Shown: positions 48,640 to 61,491, counted from the first letter of the stretch. The stretch is DNA of 64,000 nt from Isoetes taiwanensis (GCA_021234155.1 JAJEKV010000155.1:1044995-1108994); one strand, 5' to 3'. Numbers and translations: made by a program. Notes: a model not told the origin generated them from the sequence alone.

Positions 48640-51600
48640 ATTCGATCTATCTGGTGGGAGGAACTTTTACTTTAAAGGAGAAGGACCAAATCATGTGGGA
48701 AACACCTAAAGCAATAGACTTCACCGCATACATACAACCGAGATGCCGATATTTGGTCGGAGCAATGGGATGCATCGAGAAATTGACCAGCGTGAGATAA
48801 AGTCTCAACATCACTCTCCCGAAGAACAAGGTCTACCCAAATTCTTTTTACCACCGCCTATTTCACTTGATAAGGATGAAGAGTCTATGGAGGTAATGTA
48901 AGAATTGGTTTCGATGCCTCCCATATAAGTAAACTGTGATACAAGCTTGGAAATCTTGGATAACATGGACCCCATAAGACCTCAGAGGCTGTGGGATGGA
49001 ATCCAATACCTTTCTCATAATAACTACCTCTTAAGTTGGTTTGATCAAACAGTTCTGGACAATTGAACCTATAAGTCCTCAACAGAGGCCAAAGGAGTCA
49101 AAAGTGGTTGACCGATGGGAGGCTACCGACCGAGTAGTCAATACAAGCATAGAAATTTTGGATAACATGGATCCTATGAGAATCCTGTGGAAGACCCGTG
49201 AGATGGAATCCAACTTTCTATACACCCCAAAAACATTTTGATTCAAACAGAGAAGTGACACCATTGACCCTCTAAGTCCCTCAAATGAGAGGCTGTGGGA
49301 TGATATCAAATATGTATCGACTGCAGGAATAAGCAATCCTCGTGAGGAATGAGGAAGGTATTGAAAACATTGACCCCTCTGCCCCTCAGAGAGGCCAGGG
49401 ATGTTATCAAAATCTAAACCTACCTTCTAAGTCCAATTGGCTCATAATGGAGCAATCCAATGTCCCAAGCCCAATTGGCCAAGAGAGGTTCAAGAAAGTC
49501 ATTTGGCTTCGAGTCAAATCCAATTAGTCCGTGATGAAGTTAGGAAAGGAGCAGGGACATTGAACAATTCTATACCCCAATGGTTGCTAAGAAAAAGTGC
49601 GCCCACTTCCAATACTCTGTTCTTGAACTTTAAGAGTTCAAGAAAGGAAAAGTTACCCTCCTAATGAAGATAGTAACTTGGAATCAGGGGAATCAAAGGC
49701 CCACCAAAAGGAAAAGAGCATTAATTGCTTTGAGAAATGAAGGCGTACATTGTTCTAGTCCAAGAACATAGACCCGCCAAGATTTCCAGCGAGAGATTGG
49801 GTACATGGATCTTCCCATTGGGGATTCTCACCGACGCATGCATGGAACAAAAGGGGGAATTAGTACAATGTGGAATGGATTTCATATTACGCAAATATAA
49901 ACACCCCTTCCGGCGATGGACAAGGGCATCACCGGAAAAAGGAACAGAAAAATTGAACATTATCAATGTATGCATCCACAGCAACCAGACAAAGAGTAAA
50001 AACAATAACCAAATTAACCTTGGATCCAAAAACGTAAGGAGGATAATATTCTGCATGGTCGGAGATTTCAACAACACTCCTAGTTGGGATCGTAAGTCGG
50101 GAAAAGATGAACATGACCAAAAAGAAAGGGGAAGTATGGCAATCTTCATGCTACACTTTATGTTCCCCCTCTCATCTTCGGTCATGTACTCATGGAGTAA
50201 TAAAAGAAAAGGGGAGAAGGACCCATCAGCTTCTAATCGGACAGGTTTTATCTGCACAACAAGTCCATAACAAAGATGGGATTTGGCTATTGTTACCGGG
50301 GACTTAGCAAAATTCAATCTCAGATCACTCTCTCAAATCCTCGAGAATAAAACTGTTCTAAGAAAAGGTGGAACAAATGTCCCATTTAAGTTCAAATCAA
50401 TGCATTTACTCAATATGAAAAGGTTTTGTGATGAATACAAGGAGTTTTATTCCAAGTTAGAGGCAACTTCTAAGACAAGGATCTATGAATGCTTTGGAAT
50501 GGAATGGAAACATGGAATGGAATGGTATCTTTGGAAAAAAGGTTAAAATCATTGAGGAGAAAGAAGCAAAAGTCCCCTCGGCATAGAGAAGCGTAACAAA
50601 GTATCTTAACAATATGGATAATGGCGTCGGCCCTTCTTTTTAGGAGCAACAAAAATAGACTGTGAATAATGGGATCACAAGAATTAGTGATACGTGAAAA
50701 ACATAGAGGGAACAAAAGAGATAGAAGACTATTTTCAAAGGGAATAACACTCCAGCTCTTTCGAGAATAAACAAGTGATGAGCGTAATTCTCGACAGTAA
50801 TTCTTTTCCGTGATATTCCACAAAAGCTCGAGATCGCGAGGGAAGCAATTATTAATCGGTCCAAAAGAGAGAGAGATTTTGGAAACTCAAGTCCATGGTC
50901 AAAGGAAAGAGCCCCTCGTCCGTGATGGTCTCCAACCGTAATTTCATTTGGAGTTCGGGACATAATGGTTATAGATCCGACATCTTCTTTCAAGGCATGG
51001 TGTGGCCTCAAAGCTACATCCTGCAATCAATGTCGGGCATATTTAATATTGATCCCTAAGGTGGATTAACTCCTCGTGCTCTAGGAGATTAGAGACCCAT
51101 CACATTGACCAATACAAGTTATAAGATCCAGCTAAAATGATGCATAACAAATGGTAAATATTGTTCTATATAAGCCGACGCTTCCCTCGCTGACCGCTTT
51201 TGCCCTCAAAGGGAATATATTGGACAATTATATAGAGCAACCCAAGGCTTGCATTGGAACAAATGTCGCCAACAATGCATGCTCCTAAAATGACTTTCAG
51301 AGCATATGACACCTGCTGATCGAGGTTTCTGCCAAAGGCCATGGCACACCTCGGGTTTCCCGTAACCATATACACCAAACTTTGAGCTTCAACCAATGCC
51401 TCATCCGCCATACTATTAATGGTACCCATCAAAGCCTTTTCAATGCCAAAAGAGGAGGAGGCAAGGATGCCCATCGCCCCATATCTATTCTTGATTATTG
51501 GTCGAGATGGTCACTAGGATGGCGCTAGTTTACAGAAAGGAAACCAATTAATAGCCTTAAAATGCCACAAGTGGGATGAAGACTTCACAATAATGCAATA

Positions 51601-53772
51601 TGTCGATGACACATTTGTGTTCCTTAAATTTGAGATAACAAGCACCTAACTTCCTGAGTAAGTAATAGAAAATTCTAGCCTAAATGTGGGTTATAAGCAA
51701 ACAAAGCCAAAAGTGCAATAATTTTTACAATTCAAAGAGACAACTATCCATGGCATTGGCGTTCTGACAATAGGCAGCCAAGCAAAGATCTTGGGGATTC
51801 CTCCGCTCTTAATAACTCTTTTACATGGACCTGGAACCTATAGCTCTGCACTAAAGAAAAACTTCACAGTACCATCCACCTATCTCCGGCCGGAGAGTTG
51901 GAATTGCTAATTCGCGGATTTGTAGTACACATGTCTTCTTTCTCCCGGCTCGTAGAGATAAGGCCCTTACAACCAAATTGGTGCGATTATTAGGAAATCT
52001 TATATGGCAAGGGTCTCATAAAGTAGCATGGTCGCATCTGATCAAACCAAGAAAGAAGGAGGTTCCCTACTGTAGCGCGACTTATTTGTACAAGCTCAAG
52101 CCTTAGTCGCTAAGATGGTGTGGAGAGCTCTATATCTCAACGTAATTCATCCCCCTACCAAGCTAATAAGATATTGGCCGCAAAGCTTCAACCTGCTATG
52201 CTGCTACCCCTCAAGCATTGTCTACCCGATTCGTACTCTTCTTCACCGACTCTCGGTCGGAACATCCAACAAGTGAGGAGAATCCCGGATGCTTGGAATA
52301 ATGGCCGCATTGCGTTATAGGCCACCGTTTTGGATGCTAGGAGCAAAGATACAATTTTTTGGCAACTCGAAGCCAGCTCCCTCAAGGCATTGGTTGCTTA
52401 GCCCTTCAACATCCACGTAAGGCTACGTGCTGGTTCAATGTGTATTAACAAAATTGAAGATCCTGTGGACCAAACGATGGCTCAATTTGGGAGGGAAGTT
52501 AAGAATGTAACTAAAGATTCTCAAATAGATAAAGATTCACCACCTCATTATATATCAGAGCTCACCAAAACAAAGAACTAAATGGCAAGAATAAGAAAGA
52601 AATTTATTCACCAAAGAGATCTACAAGGTCTTACTCAAAGGAAACCATCCAGCTACTCTACTCATGGAATTGTGAGGGAAGATAAAATTAAACTCGGTTT
52701 GTGTAAAGGGATGGAAGGTTTATATTGTCATAGGATCAAAACATTTAAATGGATAGCCTCAGACGAGCTTCAGCCACCAAACCTAATCGAGCTAAATATG
52801 ACCACATCAGACAAGCCAAACGTGTTATGTGGGGAAACGGTGAATTCAAACCATGTCTTTATATGCAATTGCCACCCATTTTGAGCTGGACAACACAACT
52901 TTACTGAGCAACCTACTAATGGACCTACTCTTTCCAGGGACAAATGGTAGCAAGATTAGGACAATAATTAAGGAGAACCTCGACTGGCTATAGCGGTTGC
53001 CAATGCAAACAGTAGTTATGATTGGAGGTCATGCACCATCTAAGATTTGGTCAAAGAACCCTTCCGACCTTATTCAAATCCTACTACGTCACAAAACATT
53101 AAAAGGGAAAATATGACAGAGTGGGACAATATTGGTTCTTTTATGGACCTTTTGAATTCTTTTCTACTTAACTAACATTATCCGAAGGATGTTTTGCAAT
53201 GCATGCCAAGGAGGAGACTCCAATAGGTAGGAGGTTCCACCGTAGGAATGAGTAAGGTGCGTAAAATTCGGATGAGGGAGGACGTTTCATGCTATCTCAT
53301 GTCAATTGGAGAACATTTTATATACCGGCGCAAGAAATGATCTAATGACCGGCCATCAAAAGTGCTATTGAAGAGGAAAGAGGTTTGAGGAAACGGGTCG
53401 AGACCTTTTCTTGAATCTTTTCTTACATGGTGCTGAAAAAGGGGAAGTACATGTGTTCCTTTGCCGGACTTCACCACTTCAAGGTGGAGGAGTTTGATTC
53501 AATGCCTAATATCTTTATCGGAAGACCCGACCATACAGATTTTATCAAAGACAGAAGGTTTCCAAGTTCCGCAACTAAATCTCCGATACAACCGTTTTTA
53601 TGTTTAAACTCTACGCTGTATTTACTCCATGATTGAGTTTTCTTTTGGACAGCGCACATATATCTCTATATAAATTTTATTTGGTATATCATTTTCCAAT
53701 GGATATACCTTTTTCTCTCATGTATTTATGTTAACATGGAATATAAAAACCTTGCCTCAAAAAAAAAAAAAA
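48640..53772 (+). mobile_element. L1-type LINE with endonuclease, RT, zf-RVT-like C-terminus and poly(A)
   Basis: The element makes a target nick and reverse-transcribes its own RNA. In order on the plus strand: a putative ORF1 region with ~100-bp repeats (48950-49640); an APE endonuclease starting MKIVTWNQGNQ at 49664 (catalytic Asn of V-T-W-N), then ILVQEHR-type residues near 49750 and VGDFNNTP at 50058-50081. The RT has RPITLTN at 51093-51113, the catalytic box QYVDDTFVFL with YVDD at 51599-51610, an AKILGIP block near 51785, and WSHLIKPRKKGGS near 52030-52075 (family W-x-x-x-x-x-P-K-x-x-G-G). At 52825-52884, VLCGETVNSNHVF plus C and H residues is the zf-RVT-like region. The copy ends in 14 A residues at 53759-53772. 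Several shifts and stops inactivate it. The 5' end is not defined. Confidence 0.9.
48950..49640 (+). repeat. About seven ~100-bp coding repeats in the LINE 5' region
   Basis: A core phrase encoding I/L-D-x-x-x-P-x-x-P-Q-R-x-x-W recurs about every 100 bases. Anchors are ATGGACCCC 48965, TTGAACCTA 49063, ATGGATCCT 49167, ATTGACCCT 49263, ATTGACCCC 49369, CCAATGTCCC near 49458 and ACATTGAAC near 49558. Adjacent units also share GGATAACATGGA and GGCTGTGGGATG. Unit length near 33 codons would keep frame if intact. Confidence 0.7.
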
Positions 53773-54420
53773 GGAACAACAAAAAAATGGACACTATTTT
53801 TCAAAACCAACATACTCTATTCCGTATCATACTTGCTCTTGAGATAAGGGCAAAAGTGCGTATTCCGCATCAGACTTTTGGATCTTTCAGATAGTACCTT
53901 AATAAGCTGACTACTCGACGCTGCGCGTACCCACTTGCTCATGAGTTCTGGCGCAGCAAGCGGCGCGGTATTCCTAATATTTTGTTCCTTCCCGAATACA
54001 CTTGTTCTTTCTCTCAAGCGCCAAAGAAGTGTATTCCTGAATGGGGACTTCGCTCAATACCAATTCAATGGCGCAAAATGTATCTCGAATACACTAATCT
54101 CAAAGCTAACCAACACGATGGAAAAGACGCATTCAGCGTACTTACATGCTTTGAAGATGTCCATACCTTGGCCGTAAACCTAATACAAAGAATCTCTAAT
54201 ATAGGAACTGGAAGCATGCTTCTGACCATACCAAATTTGAAACTAATACTAAATCAGGGCGCTTCTAATTTTCCTTTTTTAAAGGTAGACTATTGTCGCT
54301 TATCTTTTCATGTACATAATACCGCCTTGTCCGCATACCGACAATTGTACTCTGAATAGGTTTCATGCACTCACATCTTAAATGTTGTACACTAAACAAG
54401 TATTCCGTAATAGCTTTTTA
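53773..54420. repeat. Second cluster of GTATTCCGAATAC-like motifs
   Basis: Directly after the LINE poly(A), variants of the palindrome seen at 45 kb recur: CGTATTCCGCAT 53858, GGTATTCCTAATA 53968, CCCGAATACAC 53993, GTGTATTCCTGAAT 54029, CTCGAATACACT 54085 and AGTATTCCGTAATAG 54399. Most are half or imperfect palindromes. A 125-codon plus-strand frame (53982-54359) runs across them but has no recognised motif. Confidence 0.5.
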
Positions 54421-57400
54421 TATTCTCTAATGTCATTAGTCCAACCGCCTTGTGAGTTACTTTCAATAAAACCTTTTGCGCTTGTTTAAGATGTTTAACC
54501 GGGCTTCATGAACAAACTTCCACCACCATTTGTTTCCCAAAATACCTCTACTTCGATGCTGGAACTCAAAGGACGCCAGAGCCTTCAACTCCTACCTCAT
54601 AGTGTCTTTGTTGCTTCTCAAGACACTCCTCGAAGAAGAACTAGTAGACCGCCACCACCTTTCCAACCTCTAGTCCAAGAGGGAAACCGGGTCGCCACCT
54701 CTTCACAAAATTTCACATGTTGCAATCGTAGCAATCTTCCGCACCATCTTTGTACTCATCCCCCCTAATACCTGCAGGCTCTCTAACATCAAAGAAATTT
54801 TTCTGGACGTATCTTTATCTCACCATTTGTAAAGCTCTCCTTCTTCACTCTCACAAACAAGGAATACAAAGACGCCGTAAGACTCATGACTCTCCATCAT
54901 TTCTCCCACCATGACTTACCTACAAATGAAGACCCACCTTACAAAGATCTACTCCTCTTCACACAAACCGTGGTGACACATGGGTTTGCGTAATTTCAAC
55001 TGGGCTCTAAGAGACATGTTTGAACGAACTCCTGCAGTGTTTAAATAATATTTGTCATACGTATGGTGGCTCTATCCTTCATTCAATAATCGTACTCCTA
55101 CCCAGTACCACATGGTTTGTTCTCCCTACAAGCACAACACACTGGGTGGGTAGAGGAGGCACCTAGAATAGAACTTCATCGGAAGATTTAAAGACACCAA
55201 CGTAGATGTGCAGAAATGGTGAGATTACATTCTTCAGCCACCCACCAAGAAACAAGGTGGATTATAGCTCTGAGAGAATGCCCGAAGTTCTCCTGCAGAA
55301 TCGGCCATCCCCACGCTTGATCAGGGCTTCTACCGCTGGCCTTGGCCGGGTTTGGTCCCCGAAGTCAGCCTCCTGGCTTTTGCCCCTCTCTTTGTATTGG
55401 GTCCCATAAACTCCCCATTGGGTTCCGCTGAATGCTAAAAATTCTTCCTTCCTTCCCTTCCTCCTGTAAGAAGAAGAAACCTTGACGAGCACAAAATGAG
55501 AAGACTTTAAGAACTAAATACGCCGAAACGGGTTGCAGGTGGTCAACAAATTCCAACATGCCTAAATTACTTATACTAGAGATAACAACAAATTAAATGA
55601 CATCATGCACTGTAATGCCTACTTGGGCCTATCATAAGACCGTAATCACAACATCTTCTTGCAATCTACACACCAGCAAGTTTGCCGAAATGCTTATAGT
55701 TGTTCACCGTTTAGGTCCACCTAATGTTCAGAGTACGACCGGACAAAATCCAGCAATTCATGATCATTGTGGACCAAGAAGAGTTGTAAACTATGCATGC
55801 CCCTGTCATTGCGGTCATGGATGAAATATTTTAGAGAAACTCTCGGAATCAATACAATGCTGTATCATTTGGATGATAACATCACCAAAAAAAGATGTTT
55901 TTAACCTAATACAAGAGACTTGCACTCAGCTATACGATCTCTTTACTCACACTTCACTGTATCGGAAACGTTGAATTTGATCTTGTGAAAATTCCCGTGG
56001 AGACACGTAATAGGTGTACGTAATTGAAGAGTCAACGAGAAACTGATAAAAGACAGAGTAATCGAAGAAGTAAGCTCAAGTTCTCTCTTAATCAGTTTAA
56101 AGAAAATGTTTTGACCCAAATTCTTCAATGTGATAATGTGCAAATGTAACCTCGCCGACATTGTGAACAACAAGCGCTAGAGAAGAAAGCTTGCTAAGCA
56201 ATGTAAAAAGCCCTCAATGTCCACCGCAATATATGTCATAGATTGATGGAATGGATAAAAAACTATTCTACCCCATTTCTTGAAATATCTAAAGATGCCA
56301 GAGGAATGTTTTGTTAAGGTCCACCTTGTAGGAGCTATGGTCTCTCAAAGGAAGTCTAAAGTGCAAAGTATTTTGACTTATTCAAACTCTTGCATGGTAA
56401 CTCCAAACCTCACAATTACAATTCTTAACAGTCCTGCGAGCAAGAGTAATTATCACCAAGTGTTTTACCCGTGAACTTGACACATAAGGGAGAACAGAAT
56501 CAAACACTCTTTCCCATCAGTGCTGCCATGTTAGTGGAGCTTAGGATCTTTAGAAAAAGTGAAGCTCCTGCTTTCACTTGTAGGCCACACTCACACGATT
56601 GGACCAAATGTTCAGCAGATTTTCCGTGCACCTTAGAAGGAAGAAGGATTTTCTCTTCCCACTTTAGTCTGAATTATTAAAGATTCTTAACCCCACCCGG
56701 CAAAGATTGATCTTCTTAAAGAGACCACTGATTTCACAGAGTTTGTTTTCTCTCTCAACGTCTTAATAGAACAAGTTGTGTCGTTGAATGATCTCTCAAT
56801 CTTCAACATCACATCAAGTTCTACTCTGAAGGATGGACAAAAGTTTGCTGTGGGAAGAAGTATACAACTAAGGACCTGAGTCCACCAGAGGGATTATGCT
56901 TCCTTAAATATAATTCTAGACACTTGCTTCATAGAACGGGCCGAAAGTAACTTCCTCCTCAAAAATCCAAGGAGTCCAAGCAAGAAAAGTACCCCAAGAG
57001 TCATCCTTAAAAAGCACTAAAATGGAATTTCTCAAGCCGAAGTAATTTCTTAGAAGAAGATCGATGTGGTGGAGTAATTTCTTCACAGAAAATTGCTACA
57101 ATGTTACGCTCTAAGACAGCTGTAGAACCATTTCAGCCTAACACCTCCATCAACCCTTTCTTTCACTCAAGCGTCCAAGTAATGCCAAGCATTGAAGCAC
57201 CCTCGCAGGCAGACTTAGGATCGAAGCCGCGTACCCTGACCAAGACGCAGGAATGAGCCTCCCATATCACAAAAATTGTCAGTTGTAATTGATTGCTCTT
57301 CCAACCGAGGGAGGATGCGACAAAGGTCGCACCTTTCTCGATAGCAAAAGTACTTGATACGTACCAAGGAGGAAGGTTTAGTCAATTAAACCCTGGAAGA

Positions 57401-57919
57401 TTCATCAGTTTGCAACATTTAAAATGCTTTTAGTTGTGATATGAGTGAAATGAGAGCCGCGGTGCTGAAGTCTCATAAAGGGTCAGGGATGAGTCAACCT
57501 TAATGACGGACTATATTGTGCTATGATTTTAAATTGAATCAATAATCATCTACTAGGACTATCAATTTGCCTAAAAAGCTTGTAATTACGAGAAGAGGGA
57601 GGAAGAAGGGAGGGTGGTGGCATGTTTCACCATCTATTGATAGTGATGAGGAAGATAACCCAAGCACTTCCCTCGCGATATGCATGTGAATAAGAAGATT
57701 TTATCTTCAAATTTTGAGAATACTCGCGACTTCAATTTTTTGTTAAATATTTTAACCGAAATTAGGAGTTTCTCTTAAAACATACTTCAAGAACATTCTA
57801 TTTGCTAAGGAAAAGTGTCACTTTAAAAGTCACCTTTCATTGCACAAAACCAGTCATTTGGGGGTAATGTCACACGCCAAAACTGCATCTTTGGGTAACG
57901 TTTTGTGTTTATTTTTTGA
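54421..57919. other. Unclassified stretch with plus-strand coding traces
   Basis: No gene can be named. A Pro/Ser/Thr-rich frame lies at 54508-54768, and a 64-codon frame (56280-56474) is followed by a 69-codon frame (56471-56680). Protein-like pieces continue to about 57250, for example FQPNTSINPFFHSSVQVMPS near 57130. The run of plausible segments suggests a decayed coding sequence on the plus strand between 56.2 and 57.3 kb, but no family is recognisable. Confidence 0.3.
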
Positions 57920-58050
57920 AGATTTTAAAATTTTTTGAAAAAATCCTTTAAAAACGTGATTTCATATGTTACTTAAATCTTTTAAAATCCTTAAAACTTT
58001 AAAAATCCTTAAAAATCTTAAAAATCTTTTAAAAACTTTAGACTCCAGGA
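57920..58050. repeat. AT-rich tandem TTAAAAATCC-type array
   Basis: Units such as CTTTAAAAATC, CTTAAAAATC and TTTTAAAAACTTT repeat with a period near 10-11 bases. A similar phrase (AAAATCCTTTTAAAAACGCG) recurs at 58360. Confidence 0.65.
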
Positions 58051-58599
58051 TTTTGTTTATTCAAATATATGAGGTTCTCAACTTTTGGTCCCTATATGAA
58101 ATTCTATATTTTTAATCTCTATAATAAATTTTATCCTGGAACTTTTTAAGGAGTTTTCGTTGTAAGGCAAAACAAATTATGATATCTTGTACTTGAACTT
58201 AATAATTTCTAGTAGTAAAAGATAAATTTCTGATTTAATTTGTTGACATGCTACATCTTGTAATCCTAGGTAAAATATGTATCTCTAACCATAAGCATTA
58301 CATGTCCACAAAGGAGGGAAAGAATGTGTAATTTTATTTTTTTTATTATAATTAAATCATAAAAATCCTTTTAAAAACGCGGAGGATTTTTATAAGGTAC
58401 TTTTAAAAAATAAAAACGGTTTTTAACAACATTATTCGTCAAAATAGTAACTTCATACTTTTCTTTTTTAACTCATACCCCTTTGTAAAAAAAAGGAAAG
58501 GGAATATTCCTTTTGCTCCTCGCTTTTCTGATGATTTGCCCCGCTTAATAATGCTAACTTGTTATGGGTTTGGTCTCAAAATACCAAAGGCATGTACAG

Positions 58600-60010
58600 A
58601 AAAGACGAATCATACATTGTGTTAGAGTCATAATATTAGTTTGTTCAAATTTCTTTGTAAAGCGTAAGGGAAGCTTTTCCAATAGTTGGGTTTATTAACG
58701 TGGACTAATTTCTCACATGAAGGGTATCGTATTATAGCAAGCAGGCGTAGCCGGTTCCTTCTCAAGAAATTTCTATTTTCTTCCATAAATGTCTTGCAAC
58801 ACCTTTCTAAAATTTCGCAATCCATCTCGGTTGTTTCAGCTTCGCCCTACACAAATCAACCACTCAATTAGCCCAAATGTGCAGAACAATAGCTCTGATC
58901 TCATGAATCATTTTGATTTAGACATCTAATAAGCTATCCTAGAACTGCTTTACTTTCCCTCGTTTTACCTTGCCTTTATTCTCAAAACCATACCGCAACT
59001 CGCCTAAGTCTCGTGATGACTGCTTATTACAAGCTTTTTCTTTCTCAGATATCAATAGACGCATCGACAAGCTTTCATTATATTCAAAAAATACATTCAA
59101 CTTTTTTCTTCACAACTTAACAACAACTTTAGAAAATGTATCACCTATGTTTTTAATCTAAGTTAGTGGACTTAAATCGTGAATGTAAAAGCCATATTCT
59201 AATGTAAGAACTGGATTCGCTGTTTGAGCCACCGGATCCTTGTTATGTCATTCATGGTTGATCCACTTGGGATTGACAGAGAATTGCCCGCGACAAAAAT
59301 GCAACCCAAAGATTTATCCGCATACTGCACCGAACTACCCGCAAAACTCTCTCGCAAAATGTCGAAAGCGTAAGGTAACCTCAGAAGCTAGAAATCTCCA
59401 TGGATTGCCAACAGACCTCCAAAATTCGTACATGATGGTCCCTTGCAAGTGATCAGATTAGAAAGATTTCTTCTGCATATCCATTGCAAAAATCCATCTC
59501 GTTAGAAGCAAAGATCAGATTATATCTACATCACCTAACATGTTAAGAATTCACTTCATGTCGGGAACAAATTTTGTTTCAACTGAATGTACGTGAACTC
59601 CATGCATGGCGTGAAAAGCAGAAGCACTAAATTGATAAATACAAAGGAAAAAGATTTCACATGATTCATTTTCCTGAATCCCCGCTCAAGTATCTAATCA
59701 AACATTAATTATTATGATCATATCTTTAGTGCCGTGGTTCAAGGATTAAAGCTCCTGTTAGCATTTCCCACTTGAACTTCACTCTAATATGAAAAAAGTT
59801 GTCAGGCCCCACATGTCTCTCGCATAAATCATATTCGTCAACATTGATCGATCCATGCCTCCAATGTGACCTAACCGCTAAAAGAAGCAACAAAACATAA
59901 CCGAAAAAGACATATCATCTTGATCTAGGAACTACATCGTGATGCTTGAAAAATCCGTGATCCTGTGATGATCGCAAAGGTTCTGTTAAACTTTTGCTAC
60001 AAAATTTATA
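58600..60010 (-). pseudogene. Possible Ty1/copia reverse transcriptase relic
   Basis: On the minus strand near 59543-59501 the sequence reads, with small indels, like the copia catalytic block: GATGTAGATATAATC then TTTGCTTCTAACGA, equivalent to V-D-D-I-I-F-A-S-N. It is followed by a Met-Asp-rich segment and AEEI (family pattern D-M-x-x-x-x-x-x-A-x-x-I). Further minus-strand pieces at 59160-58630 are protein-like, including an open frame of 65 codons. Every block needs frame correction, so this is a weak call; an unrelated decayed gene is possible. Confidence 0.3.
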
Positions 60011-60569
60011 TAGAAGAATTGTGGTATAGACTTGCTCTCTCAAAATATCCACGTACGAGTTGAACCATGCAAGCACTAGAGGATCCGCAAATGAAACTAA
60101 ATATTGAGAACTAATAACCTATCCGGAATCAACCAAATCCTAGAGTAGCTGAGAGCCAAAATCTAGTCCAAGACCAAGCAGAAAATGATAATAATGCAGC
60201 AAATTCAATTCTCTGATATGAACAGATGCTCTCAAAAGGAAGAAAAATGGAACTCGAGTCGGATTCCCCCTTTCTTCTGAATTGAGACAACTCTGAAGCG
60301 TGACCACAAGCCTCCTCATTTTGTGTCTTCTTTCTGATTGGTTGAACCGACAGCCTTATACAACCATAAGCTCGAGCCGTGGATAGGTTACAAATCCCAA
60401 GCTCTGGAAATGAGGTCAAGTTCTCAAGGCCTATAGAATCGCTTATTTAAGCAGAATTAAGAGCATCAGACATTGGAAATTTAACTCCCAGAAGGCAATT
60501 TTTTGGACACACAGAAAATACATAATGATTTTGGGAGATTCAAAAATGAGATTGCCATAATTCAAATAG
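60011..60569. other. Gene-free stretch
   Basis: It contains a 96-codon minus-strand frame (60129-60419) that is Ser/Arg-rich without a recognised motif. Otherwise AT-rich and featureless, leading into the decamer array. Confidence 0.35.
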
Positions 60570-61145
60570 GTTCTATGAAGATTCCCTTAGATACTCTAAG
60601 ACTTCATCAAGATTCCCTTAGATTTTATGAAGATTCCCTTAGATTCCCATAGACTTTAAGAGATTCCCTTAGACACATGAATATTTTCCTGGATTCCCTT
60701 ACATTTTATGAGATTTTCTTAGATTTTCTTAGATTCCCCTAGATTCTCCTAGATTCTTTTACATTCTAGAACTTTCTAGAACATTCTAGGACTTTCAGAA
60801 ACAATCTGAAACTTTATGAACATCCTAGAACTTTCTGGAAGTATTTCCTTAGATTCCCTTACATTCTCGTAGATTCCCTTATATTCTAGAAATTTCTTGA
60901 ACATTCTAGATCTTACTAGAACAATTTGAAACTTTCTAGAAGGACTCCCTTAGATTCTTCTTTCATTCCGTAACTTACAAAAATTGAACTTTCTAGCGAA
61001 TTCTTAAATTCCTCCTAGATTCTCTCTTATATTCTAAGACTTTTAGAACTTTCTATTCTCGAACTTTCTGTATATCTAGAACTATCTGTGAAGATTCTAG
61101 CTTTCAAGAGCTCAGAAGTACATTCCCAGAACTTTCTAGACATTA
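60570..61145. repeat. Decamer array with heat-shock-element-like units
   Basis: About 575 bases are built from ten-base units. The left third is dominated by GATTCCCTTA/ATTCCCTTAG; the rest alternates ATTCTAGAAC and TTTCTAGAAC. At 60764-60796 the pentamers TTCnn and GAAnn alternate without a break (TTC TA GAA CT TTC TA GAA CA TTC), which is the consensus heat shock element. The reverse-complement family lies at 18886-19050. Confidence 0.85.
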
Positions 61146-61204
61146 TATTCTCATTTTATCTTACCAAATTACAATTTTGGCATATTTGAAACAATAAAAT
61201 GTTT

Positions 61205-61440
61205 CGCACCGTAAGATATGTCCCTAAGCAACCTGAACTGTACGATCTCGAATCAACGATCAAAATCAAATCAACCTAGACCGTCGGATCGTCTATATAG
61301 AATCTATATCGAAACTCCCAAGCCATCTGGACCGTAGGATATGTTACAAAGCCACGTGAGTCGTAGGATCTCGGACCGACGATCAGGATCAAATCAACTT
61401 GGACCGTAGGATCATCTAGATAGAATCTATATAGAATAGA
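61205..61440. repeat. Two tandem ~120-bp units with ACCGTAGGAT motif
   Basis: Unit 1 (61208-61329) and unit 2 (61330-61440) share ACCGTAAGATATGT/ACCGTAGGATATGT, a GATCTCG block, ACGATCA with ATCAAATCAAC, and TAGAATCTATAT. Each unit carries the ACCGTCGGATC/ACCGTAGGATC phrase twice. Short repeats of this type are common in plant LTRs and promoters. Confidence 0.8.
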
Positions 61441-61491
61441 ATAGAATAGAATAGAATAGAATAGAATAGAATAGAATAGAAATTTTTATCG
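61431..61491. repeat. AGAAT pentamer microsatellite
   Basis: About 12 uninterrupted AGAAT units follow directly on the second 120-bp repeat unit, apparently grown out of its final TATAGAAT. Confidence 0.95.

Noticed and set aside
49721-50317. 198-codon minus-strand frame, the longest in the window
   Set aside because: It is the antisense shadow of the L1 endonuclease, whose plus-strand motifs (V-T-W-N, GDFN) are clear.
50640-51026. 128-codon minus-strand frame as a gene
   Set aside because: It is antisense to the L1 segment between endonuclease and reverse transcriptase.
54212-54230. GGAAGCATGCTTC as another MITE terminus
   Set aside because: It is a short palindrome sharing GCATGC only; no GGTGTACCA block or partner end lies nearby.
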